Of a stretch of 64,000 nucleotides of DNA, positions 24,857 through 31,687 are shown one piece after another. The stretch is from Aerococcaceae bacterium zg-252 (GTDB lineage: Bacteria > Bacillota > Bacilli > Lactobacillales > Aerococcaceae): NCBI GenBank assembly GCA_016237705.1, contig CP066204.1, forward strand, positions 630,001-694,000, given 5' to 3'. The notes below the pieces were generated by a model that saw only the letters and a list, made by a program, of their open reading frames with translations, was not told the DNA's origin and searched no databases. The translations under genes and the position numbers were made by a program. How positions within the stretch are numbered: the first letter of the stretch is position 1; the number at the start of each line of letters is the position of its first letter.

Positions 24857-25147
24857 GTGAAAATCATAGCAAAAGGAGTTCGCCGTGGTGAAGAATTGCT
24901 TGTGGAAGTAGAAGATGGAAAAGTAGTTGTTAATGGTTCGGAGGAAAAAGGCTGGGAGTATTACGCAGCTTTGACCTATCCTAGAACGGTTGCAGGTACT
25001 TTTTGGCCAAAAGAAGATGGTATGATGAATATCCATACGAATTTAATGTTTTATTTTTTTGATAATAAACCAGAGGTTATCACTTTTGGTGAATTTGATG
25101 AAAATATTCCGTACATAGATGATACTGATGACTTTATTTTTTATTAA
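24857..25147 (+). CDS. Hypothetical protein, possible immunity partner
   Basis: A 96-aa acidic protein with no recognised family (RTVAGTFWPKEDGMMNIHTN; ending DDTDDFIFY). It begins with GTG 16 bp after the MuF-zincin gene. The position directly after a polymorphic toxin end suggests an immunity or regulatory partner; this is inference from context. Confidence 0.6.
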   Translation: MKIIAKGVRRGEELLVEVEDGKVVVNGSEEKGWEYYAALTYPRTVAGTFWPKEDGMMNIHTNLMFYFFDNKPEVITFGEFDENIPYIDDTDDFIFY

Positions 25148-25207
25148 CAAATACAATGTACTTAAACGTTAGGGTTAGGTACATTTTTAATGAAGTGAGG
25201 TGAAACC

Positions 25208-25540
25208 ATGGCGAAAGATGATTATTTTGTTATTGTTTATCAATTGCTGAAGTATCTTTATGAATGCGTAAAATGTGGGGTAAAACCTGACCCTGAAAAG
25301 CTAACGGCTATGTATTTTAATGTTCCTGATAATTATTGGGCGTATATTCTGATAAGTTTAAAAGATGACCAATATATAAAGGGAATCAAGACTATACCTA
25401 CTAAAGACGGTATATTATTTAGTGATTTGTCTGATTTGATGATAACACCAAAGGGAATTCAATATTTATTTGAAAATTCCTTGTTGGAGAAGGCAAAGAA
25501 AACCTTGAAAGATTTAAAAGATGTCGTACCATTTTTATGA
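25208..25540 (+). CDS. YjcQ-family protein
   Basis: A 110-aa protein resembling the YjcQ phage family, a winged-helix fold (VYQLLKYLYECVKCG; ISLKDDQYIKGIKTI; ITPKGIQYLFENS). YjcQ genes often lie after the Gp7-type head protein in prophages. It could be a regulator or an immunity factor. Confidence 0.7.
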   Translation: MAKDDYFVIVYQLLKYLYECVKCGVKPDPEKLTAMYFNVPDNYWAYILISLKDDQYIKGIKTIPTKDGILFSDLSDLMITPKGIQYLFENSLLEKAKKTLKDLKDVVPFL

Positions 25541-25541
25541 G

Positions 25542-25573
25542 CACTTAGCACGAAGGTTGTTAGGTGCTTTTTG
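25542..25573 (+). terminator. Terminator after the YjcQ-like gene
   Basis: GCACTTAG pairs with TTAGGTGC (two G-U pairs) around ACGAAGGTTG and is followed by TTTTTGTGT. Confidence 0.7.
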
Positions 25574-25819
25574 TGTACGCAAAATTAGGAGGTATCACTG
25601 TATCTCGCTTAGTCCATGCGTTAATGGGCTACTTAGTTTGTCCTGCCACATGACGTTAAACTGGGTTAAAATATAACGCACTAGCGTGGCTTTAAACTGA
25701 AAATTGAATAAACACCTTACCTAAGCACTAGAAGGCGCAGACGTGCGCTTTCGTGGGCTTATTTGGCGTGTTGAAAGGTTGAATGTGAGAAGACTAGCGT
25801 GGGCGAAAGGAGAATTTAT
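25574..25819 (+). other. Non-coding leader before the scaffold gene
   Basis: About 245 bp without a credible ORF although neighbours are tightly packed. It has a hairpin AAGGCGCA-GACG-TGCGCTTT (about 25733-25752) and two copies of ACTAGCGTGG. An orphan ribosome-binding site-like AGGAGG lies near 25588 with no ORF behind it. It may be a regulatory leader for capsid genes or the scar of a lost gene. Confidence 0.5.
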
Positions 25820-26401
25820 ATGTCAATTGAAAATAAACCGTTGAAATTAAATTTGCAGTTATTTGCTGAGGAAGGGGCAAGTGTTGAAGGCGAAAACGCA
25901 GAAAATACATTCAATCCTATCATGAGTCAATCGGAATTAGATTCCGTTATCAATAAGGTTGTTCAGACCGCTTTGGGTAATCAGGCTAGCAAATTTGAAG
26001 CTGAAAAAGAAAAAGCAATTCAAGAAGCGTTAGCAAAAGAGAAAGATTACGCAAAGTTAAGCGAAGAAGACCGTGAAAAACGCCAATTTGAGGATGAACG
26101 TACGCAGTTTGAAAAAGAACGTGCTGAGTTTATGCAAAAACAGCGTGTGGTTGAACTTGAAAAGGATTTGATGACAAAAAAACTGCCAGTTGAATTAGCT
26201 GAAATGTTTGCGTTGTATCCGGATAACACAAAAGCGCTGGCTGCCGTTAATGCTTTCGAGAAAACATTTAACGAAGCAGTATCTAAGGCTGTTCGTGAGG
26301 CGATTCGCCAAAATGACCCGATTGTAGGTGGCGGAACAAGTAAAGAGATGAATTACGGTGCTAAATTGGCAGGGAATCAACAAAATAAACAACTATTTTA
26401 G
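25820..26401 (+). CDS. Capsid scaffold protein (DUF4355)
   Basis: A 193-aa charged, helical protein: an N-terminal PLKLNLQLFAEEG peptide typical of phage scaffolds, a long coiled coil (about residues 60-130) and a C-terminal capsid-binding region. AAAGGAGA precedes the ATG at 25820. It should guide assembly of the major capsid protein encoded downstream. Confidence 0.85.
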   Translation: MSIENKPLKLNLQLFAEEGASVEGENAENTFNPIMSQSELDSVINKVVQTALGNQASKFEAEKEKAIQEALAKEKDYAKLSEEDREKRQFEDERTQFEKERAEFMQKQRVVELEKDLMTKKLPVELAEMFALYPDNTKALAAVNAFEKTFNEAVSKAVREAIRQNDPIVGGGTSKEMNYGAKLAGNQQNKQLF

Positions 26402-26414
26402 GAGGAATAAGTAA

Positions 26415-26795
26415 ATGGCAACAAGAACATTAGGAACACAAAAAGAAATTTTACACAATTTACCTTTTGAAGCTTTATCTGTAACAGTGGATAAATCAAC
26501 AACAGGCACAAAGACAATCAATGGGCGAAAAATGTTATTAGCTGGAACGATTGTAGCAGGTGACGGTGTATCTGTATTTGAAAATCGAGCAAAAAAAGTT
26601 AAGACAGTGACAACACCAGCGACAGCTGAAAGAATTGACGGCATTTTGTTGCATGATGTTGATGTGACGGAAGGCGATGCAACGGCTTCGATGGTATTTC
26701 GTGGAACAGTTCGTGAAGATAAAATCGGTAATGGGACGGTAGATGCGAATGTGAAGACAAAATTACCGCATATCGTATTTATTAAAGGCGCATAG
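26415..26795 (+). CDS. Head decoration-like protein
   Basis: A 126-aa beta-rich protein with no cysteine. It lies between scaffold and major capsid genes, where lambda-like phages encode the decoration protein (gpD position). The family is assigned by position and general pattern only. A GGAGGAATAAGTAA ribosome-binding site precedes it. Confidence 0.7.
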   Translation: MATRTLGTQKEILHNLPFEALSVTVDKSTTGTKTINGRKMLLAGTIVAGDGVSVFENRAKKVKTVTTPATAERIDGILLHDVDVTEGDATASMVFRGTVREDKIGNGTVDANVKTKLPHIVFIKGA

Positions 26796-26813
26796 GAATA
26801 GGGGGAACAATAC

Positions 26814-27854
26814 ATGGTATTAATTTATGATGCAGTAACAGCTTCGAATGTGGCAGGTTACTATAATGCAAAGCTAGAGAACGTTGAGTCTGTAGGTCAA
26901 AAGGCTTTCCCGGTTCGTAAACAGTTAGGGATTAAACTATCAATGGTGAAAGGTTCTAAAGGATTACCAGTTGTTTTAAAACCAGCTGCTTTTGATACAA
27001 AAGTTGTTTTACGTGACCGTATGAATGTTACAATCACTGATGAAGAAATGCCGTTTTTCAAGGAAGCGATGTTAATTAAAGAGGTTGACCGTCAACAATT
27101 AAACTTGTTGGAAGCAACAGGGAATCAAGCAATGATTGATGTGATGATGAAGACTATCTTTGATGATGAAACGACATTAATTAAAGCAGCAGAGGCTCGT
27201 TTAGAGGCAATGCGTATGCAAGTGTTAGCAACAGGTAAAATCTCTGTTAACGCAAACGGCGTAATGAAAGACTTTGATTATGGTGTTCGTGATGAGAATA
27301 AAGGAACAGTAACGACAGCTTGGACGGATGCAGCAAAAGCAACTCCGTTAGCAGATTTAGAAAAAGCGTCTGATGCATTAATGGCTCTAGGTTCTAAAGC
27401 TGATGTGGTTTATATGAACTCGAAGACTTATTCATTATTGAAAAATGCTGATTCTACCTTGAAGTTAATTAAACCGTTAGCACCAAAAGGGGCGGCAGTA
27501 ACTCGTGCAGAGTTAAATGCATTTTTAGAAGATGAGTATGATTTAAAAGTAATTGTGGTGAATCAAACTTATATCGATGATGATGGGAAAGTGAAAAAAT
27601 ATTTCCCAGACGGTACAGTGACATTAGCACCTAATGCGGTGTTAGGTAATACGGTATTTGGTACAACACCAGAAGAATCCGATTTGATGGTAGGTAATAT
27701 TAGCGGTGTTAGCGTTGAATTGACGCACACTGGTATTGCAATTACAACTAAGAAATTAGATGACCCGGTAAATGTCCAAACGAAAGTGTCGATGATTGCG
27801 TTGCCGTCGTTCGAACAAATTGACAGTGTGTATTTATTAGACATTGAGCCTTAG
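26814..27854 (+). CDS. Major capsid protein (lambda gpE family)
   Basis: A 346-aa protein of the phage capsid E family, an HK97-fold major head protein (LKPAAFDTKVVLRDRMN; MPFFKEAMLIKEVDRQQL; MIALPSFEQIDSVYLLDIEP at the end). Length is normal for the family. It is the main structural protein of the icosahedral head. Confidence 0.92.
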   Translation: MVLIYDAVTASNVAGYYNAKLENVESVGQKAFPVRKQLGIKLSMVKGSKGLPVVLKPAAFDTKVVLRDRMNVTITDEEMPFFKEAMLIKEVDRQQLNLLEATGNQAMIDVMMKTIFDDETTLIKAAEARLEAMRMQVLATGKISVNANGVMKDFDYGVRDENKGTVTTAWTDAAKATPLADLEKASDALMALGSKADVVYMNSKTYSLLKNADSTLKLIKPLAPKGAAVTRAELNAFLEDEYDLKVIVVNQTYIDDDGKVKKYFPDGTVTLAPNAVLGNTVFGTTPEESDLMVGNISGVSVELTHTGIAITTKKLDDPVNVQTKVSMIALPSFEQIDSVYLLDIEP

Positions 27855-27867
27855 AATAGGGGACAAG

Positions 27868-28215
27868 ATGGCTAATTTAGAGATACAAACTGTTTTAGAT
27901 AATGTAAAGGTAGTCTTAGATATTGATGACACGATTCAAGATAAGATGATTGCGCATTTAGCTAAATTAGTCATAGACCATTTCAAGTTAGCGTATAGTC
28001 AAATTGATGTAGATGAGCGATTTGGGTTCATCATCGAAGAATGTACGATTAAGCGATACGTTCGACGTGGCGCAGAAGGAGCGTCATCAGAAAGCCGTGA
28101 GGGATATGAGATGTCCTTTGAACGGTATGATGATGAGTTTGCGCCTTATGATGCTTTAATTCGTAAAACTTTGGATATTGGCTATAGCAGACAAGGAATG
28201 GTGGTGTTCATTTGA
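27868..28215 (+). CDS. Head-tail connector protein
   Basis: A 115-aa helical protein (MIAHLAKLVIDHFKLAYSQI; EGYEMSFERYDDEFAPYDAL) of the kind that follows the capsid gene and binds below the portal (Gp15/HK97 gp6-like). ATG at 27868 has GGGGA 5 nt upstream; a TTG at 27844 is less likely. Confidence 0.75.
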   Translation: MANLEIQTVLDNVKVVLDIDDTIQDKMIAHLAKLVIDHFKLAYSQIDVDERFGFIIEECTIKRYVRRGAEGASSESREGYEMSFERYDDEFAPYDALIRKTLDIGYSRQGMVVFI

Positions 28216-28526
28216 GAACGAATCAACGAATTAGTTTTATTTTGGACATTGAAGACGAAGTCTATGATGATGATTTGGGTGAATGGGTAGGGGGAGCAAC
28301 TGAAAAGGTGACGCTCCCTTGCTTTGTTTCTGATTTGGGCTTAGAGCGGTCAATGGCTATTTTTGGTGATTATCGTGTTCAACGAAAAGTAGTGAGGTTG
28401 TTAAAGTCTTTTAACCAAGAATTTAATTCAATCGAATTCGCAGGAGAAACCTACAAAATGACTGCGGGTAGACTGGATGACAATGTATTTTATATGGAGC
28501 GTGATAGCGTTGGAAATACGATTTAA
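28212..28526 (+). CDS. Head closure / head-tail adaptor
   Basis: A 104-aa beta-rich protein starting with TTG inside the previous stop region. Position after the connector and size suggest the head-closure protein (SPP1 gp16-like). The family is not directly recognisable. Confidence 0.68.
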   Translation: MRTNQRISFILDIEDEVYDDDLGEWVGGATEKVTLPCFVSDLGLERSMAIFGDYRVQRKVVRLLKSFNQEFNSIEFAGETYKMTAGRLDDNVFYMERDSVGNTI

Positions 28527-28854
28527 TGGGTTAGAAGCATTGGGCAAGAAGTTATCCCATATCAAGAATATGGATGCTGCTAAGCAAATTGTGCGATTGA
28601 ATGGTGCGGAGTTGAATCAAAAGATGGTTCGCAATGCTCATTTTGTCAAAGGGTATTCAACAGGGCAGACACGTCGTAGTATTTCATTAGAAATTCAGGA
28701 CGGTGGTATGACAGCATCTGTAAAACCAAATACGCACTATTCTCCTTACTTAGAGTATGGGACACGTAAAATGGCGGCACAACCTTTTGTGAAGCCAGCT
28801 TTTAATGCTCAAAAAGAAATATTCAAAGATGATATGTCGAAGTTGGTGAAGTAG
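28510..28854 (+). CDS. HK97 gp10-type tail completion protein
   Basis: A 114-aa protein with the gp10 pattern: IRFNGLEALGKKLSHIKN, then VKGYSTGQTRRSI and YSPYLEYGTRKMAAQPFVKPA near the end. The start is ambiguous; TTG at 28510 is chosen (GGAG 10 nt upstream), with GTG at 28501 too close. It seals the head-tail junction. Confidence 0.85.
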   Translation: MEIRFNGLEALGKKLSHIKNMDAAKQIVRLNGAELNQKMVRNAHFVKGYSTGQTRRSISLEIQDGGMTASVKPNTHYSPYLEYGTRKMAAQPFVKPAFNAQKEIFKDDMSKLVK

Positions 28855-29244
28855 ATGAAAAAGCCATTTGAACAACAAATATTCGATGGTGTGATTAAAT
28901 TGTTAAAAACATTGTCGGTGGAGGTTTATCCAGAACTTCCAATAAAAGAGGTTGCCTATCCTTTTGTAGCAATGGGTGAAGTACAAATTACTCCCAAGGC
29001 TACGTGGTCGACATTGTTGGGAAAAGCGTTTGTGACGATTGATGTATGGGGAGATAGGAAGCAACGAAAAAGCGTTTCTGAAGTGGTATCTGATGTGTAC
29101 AGCGTTTTGAATGTTGTTTCATTAGGTGGTAAACGATTAGTGTTATCTGTGAATACCTCTAGTCATCGAATATTAAGTGATAATAGTACGGGGTCAACGT
29201 TGTGGCACGGTATTATTTTTTTAGAGTATAATATTACAATTTAG
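28855..29244 (+). CDS. Tail terminator-like protein
   Basis: A 129-aa protein with the DUF3168/tail-terminator layout (LSVEVYPELPIKEVAYPFVA; AFVTIDVWGDRKQRKSVSEV; LWHGIIFLEYNITI). It abuts the gp10-like gene and precedes the major tail protein, as expected for the factor that caps the growing tail tube. Confidence 0.8.
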   Translation: MKKPFEQQIFDGVIKLLKTLSVEVYPELPIKEVAYPFVAMGEVQITPKATWSTLLGKAFVTIDVWGDRKQRKSVSEVVSDVYSVLNVVSLGGKRLVLSVNTSSHRILSDNSTGSTLWHGIIFLEYNITI

Positions 29245-29257
29245 GAGGAACAAATAC

Positions 29258-29770
29258 ATGGCAGCAAAAGAATTATTACCAGTAAATGGGAAGAATAAAT
29301 ATTTATTATTTCGTTTATTAGAGGACGCAAAAACGAAAGCGGCAAGCAAATTATTATTACAAACAGAACATGAATGGTCATTTGAACGTGACCAAGAGGC
29401 AGTAAAAACGAAAGATGGGGCAGTAATTGCATCAGGTGGTATGGAGGTATCACTTTCTATCTCTGCTGTATCAGCTTACGATGAAGTGAATGAAATGCTT
29501 TATAAATCAGTTGTTGAAGATAAAATGTTAGAGGTTTGGGAAGTTGATATTACTCAACCTGCTAGCGGAGGTAAATTCAAAGGACGCTATGCTCGTGGTA
29601 AATTGTCTTCTTGGACATTACCGTCATCGGTTGATGGATTAGAAGAACTAGATACTGAAATGGCGATTGAAGGTATACCGGTTGACGGGGAAGTTACATT
29701 AACTGCTGAACAAAAATTGTTAATTGAAGCAGCTTATGGATTCCAAGATACGACAGTTATGGCAGGTTAG
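29258..29770 (+). CDS. Major tail protein (TP901-1 family)
   Basis: A 170-aa tube protein of the TP901-1 major-tail family (LLEDAKTKAASKLLLQTEHE, WSFERDQEAVKTKDGAV). AGGAGG precedes the ATG. A hairpin GGGGC-TTGTAT-GCCCC (29783-29798) with a T-rich tail follows and may attenuate downstream expression. Confidence 0.92.
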   Translation: MAAKELLPVNGKNKYLLFRLLEDAKTKAASKLLLQTEHEWSFERDQEAVKTKDGAVIASGGMEVSLSISAVSAYDEVNEMLYKSVVEDKMLEVWEVDITQPASGGKFKGRYARGKLSSWTLPSSVDGLEELDTEMAIEGIPVDGEVTLTAEQKLLIEAAYGFQDTTVMAG

Positions 29771-29782
29771 TAATAAATAGTG

Positions 29783-29808
29783 GGGGCTTGTATGCCCCTT
29801 ATTTTGAA
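29783..29808 (+). terminator. Attenuator-like hairpin after the major tail gene
   Basis: GGGGC pairs with GCCCC around TTGTAT, followed by TTATTTTGAATTTT. It is a weak terminator; partial stops after major tail genes are common because that product is needed in excess. Confidence 0.5.
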
Positions 29809-29828
29809 TTTTATTAGGAGGAGATACT

Positions 29829-30245
29829 ATGAAAGCATATAGACAAACGATTGAAATTAACGGAAGAAATGTATTGATGACCTTTGGTATGCGTTTTTTG
29901 CAATTAATGGGGGATAAGTATAGTCTTGATGCGCAAGGGATGAAAATGCGTGGTATGCATTATGCATCGATTTTAACGGAGTTACAGACGGGTAATCCAG
30001 TGATTATCTTTGATATGATTCGCTTTGCGACAGATGGTAATCCATTGTTGAAAGACGAAGAAATTGAAGATTATGTATTCGAGCAATTGGAAGATGAAGA
30101 GGCTGAAAAGAAATTATTTCAAGATTTTTTCGCTATTTTCAAGAAAGTACCTGGAGCGAAGAAATACGTAAAAGAGTTGGAAAAATTAACGGAACCGGAA
30201 CAACCGTCAGAAGAAACGAGCAAGAAAACGAAGTTGAAATCGTAA
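29829..30245 (+). CDS. Tail assembly chaperone (gpG-like)
   Basis: A 138-aa protein (GRNVLMTFGMRFLQLMGDKY; LQTGNPVIIFDMIRFATDGN) in the gpG position between major tail and tape-measure genes. A slippery heptamer T-TTT-TTC lies at 30125-30131, and the -1 frame is open from 30107 through the next ORF. A gpG-gpGT pair by programmed frameshifting is therefore likely, as in lambda. Confidence 0.82.
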   Translation: MKAYRQTIEINGRNVLMTFGMRFLQLMGDKYSLDAQGMKMRGMHYASILTELQTGNPVIIFDMIRFATDGNPLLKDEEIEDYVFEQLEDEEAEKKLFQDFFAIFKKVPGAKKYVKELEKLTEPEQPSEETSKKTKLKS

Positions 30246-30283
30246 ATCCTTATACGGTAGCGATTGAGAATTGCTTTCATTAT

Positions 30284-30571
30284 TTGGGCATAACTGATAT
30301 TGATACCGTTTATAATATGGGCTATGCGGAGTATTTATTCCGGATGGAGATGGAGAACAAACGACGTCATGCTGAAATGGAAAATACATTATTTCAAGCG
30401 TGGGTTACGAGTCGTTTGGCAGTGGCTCAAAAATCCAATGGCAAGTATGCTTATAACTCCTTTGAGGATTTCAAAAAAATCATTAAAACAGAATCGAATC
30501 AGCGTCGTAACTTTGATGAGTTGCGACGTTTAGCTTTAGTTCAAAGAGAATTTAAGAAAGGGGGGTATTGA
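30284..30571 (+). CDS. Tail chaperone extension (gpT-like, -1 frame)
   Basis: A 95-aa region (DIDTVYNMGYAEYLFRMEME; WVTSRLAVAQKSNGKYA) that lacks its own ribosome-binding site. The frame is open back to 30107, inside the previous gene, so it is probably made only as a fusion. Slippage at 30125-30131 would give about 247 residues. Confidence 0.75.
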   Translation: MGITDIDTVYNMGYAEYLFRMEMENKRRHAEMENTLFQAWVTSRLAVAQKSNGKYAYNSFEDFKKIIKTESNQRRNFDELRRLALVQREFKKGGY

Positions 30572-30996
30572 TGGAACAATATTCCGTAGAAGCGATACTG
30601 ACGCTTGTAGATAAAGGTTTTACGAGCGGTTTAAGTAAAGCAGAACAATCTGTTAACAACCTGTATAAGAATGTTGGAAAAGTATCAAAAGGCGCAGTTG
30701 ATGTGGGTAAATCGATGACTAAGTTTGTAACAACACCAATTGTTGGTGGGGCAGTTGCGGCAGTAAAAGCGTTTGGTAACTTGGAACAAGCTTATGGCGG
30801 GATTGAGACGATGTTTAAAGGGTCGGCTAATACGGTCATAAAGAACGCTGAGAGTGCGTATAAACGTGCTGGGGTTTCCGGTACGGAGTACATGGAGCAA
30901 GTCACTTCGTTTTCAGCTACTTTGTTGCAAGGTTTAGGTGGCGATACGCAAAAAGCTGCTAAATATGCTGATATGGCAATTACTGACATGGCGGAT
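30571..30996 (+). CDS. Tape-measure protein, exon 1
   Basis: The first 142 codons of the tape-measure protein (VEAILTLVDKGFTSGLSKAE; FGNLEQAYGGIETMFKG; ITDMAD). The full gene is join(30571..30996, 31290..31388, 31688..35332), 1389 aa. AAAGGGGGG lies before the ATG at 30571. Without splicing the frame runs into intron 1 and stops at 31065, giving a useless 164-residue product. It sets tail length and is injected with the DNA. Confidence 0.88.
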
Positions 30997-31289
30997 AAAA
31001 AGTTAGTCCGCTTAAAACGCATTGAACCTTATCAAGGGTGTGAGCGCATAATGTGTGCTTGCTAACGGGGGAACTCTAAGGGCAGTAGCCTATGACAATC
31101 CCGTGCCAAGCCTAGTGCTAACTAGGAAGGTGTAACGACTATTCTTTATGAAGTAGGTTTGTTATTGATACACAAACCGAAGCGGTGCGATTGATGAATA
31201 AAAATTTTATCAATATGATATAGTCTACTCCCTAAGTCTACGTGTATTAAGTAGGCTTTTTAAATACTGAGAAATCAGGGGTATTAAGG
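30997..31289 (+). ncRNA. Group I intron 1 in the tape-measure gene
   Basis: A 293-nt self-splicing intron without ORF. Exon 1 ends GCGGAT; GTCCGC at 31006-31011 pairs with it as P1, with the splice-site U in the usual U-G pair. Conserved core elements are AATCCCGTGCCAAGCC (Q-like), GTGTAACGACT (R, 31130-31140) and GATATAGTCT (S, 31217-31226). The last base is G. Splicing joins GAT to AAC in frame and restores DMAD-NANKFGT. Confidence 0.92.
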
Positions 31290-31388
31290 AACGCAAACAA
31301 GTTTGGTACAAACATCAAAGATATACAACATGCATATCAGGGATTTGCTAAAGATAATTATACTATGCTGGATAATTTGAAACTGGGT
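31290..31388 (+). CDS. Tape-measure protein, exon 2
   Basis: A 99-nt exon (33 codons) between the introns. It encodes NANKFGTNIKDIQHAYQGFA and KDNYTMLDNLKLG, a stretch that continues exon 1 and is completed by YGGTASEMARL of exon 3. This segment is conserved in many siphovirus tape-measure proteins, which fixes the frame. Confidence 0.88.
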
Positions 31389-31687
31389 GGACATAACCGT
31401 TTAGCTCAGTATAAACCTCGTGAATTCAGGGAACCTCTAAGGGCAGTAGCCTAAGATAATCCTGAGCTATATCAATATTTTGAGTTTATAGGTTGATGTA
31501 GTGCAACGACTATCGAAACAGAAAGGGCACCCAAAAGGGTGCTTTTTTAATGGAGTAGAGTACACTCAAGTGAGTGGAAGTGCGAGGATATGAGAAATCA
31601 TATAAGAGATAGTCTAATCTATATAGAAATATATAGCAGTTCATAAGAGAACGAACATAGATTAACGACCTATGTTGAATATAAATG
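31389..31687 (+). ncRNA. Group I intron 2 in the tape-measure gene
   Basis: A 299-nt intron without ORF. Exon 2 ends CTGGGT; GCTCAG at 31404-31409 pairs with it as P1 (U-G at the splice site). Core elements are GATAATCCTGAGC (Q-like), GTGCAACGACT (R, 31501-31511) and GAGATAGTCT (S). It ends in G at 31687. TCTAAGGGCAGTAGCCT is shared with intron 1, so the two are related. A hairpin GCACCC-AAAA-GGGTGC with six Ts (31527-31548) resembles a terminator. Confidence 0.92.

Noticed and set aside
31021..31065. Truncated tape-measure protein ending at 31065 as a real product or pseudogene
   Set aside because: The C-terminal codons after 30996 are intron sequence; splicing restores the frame.
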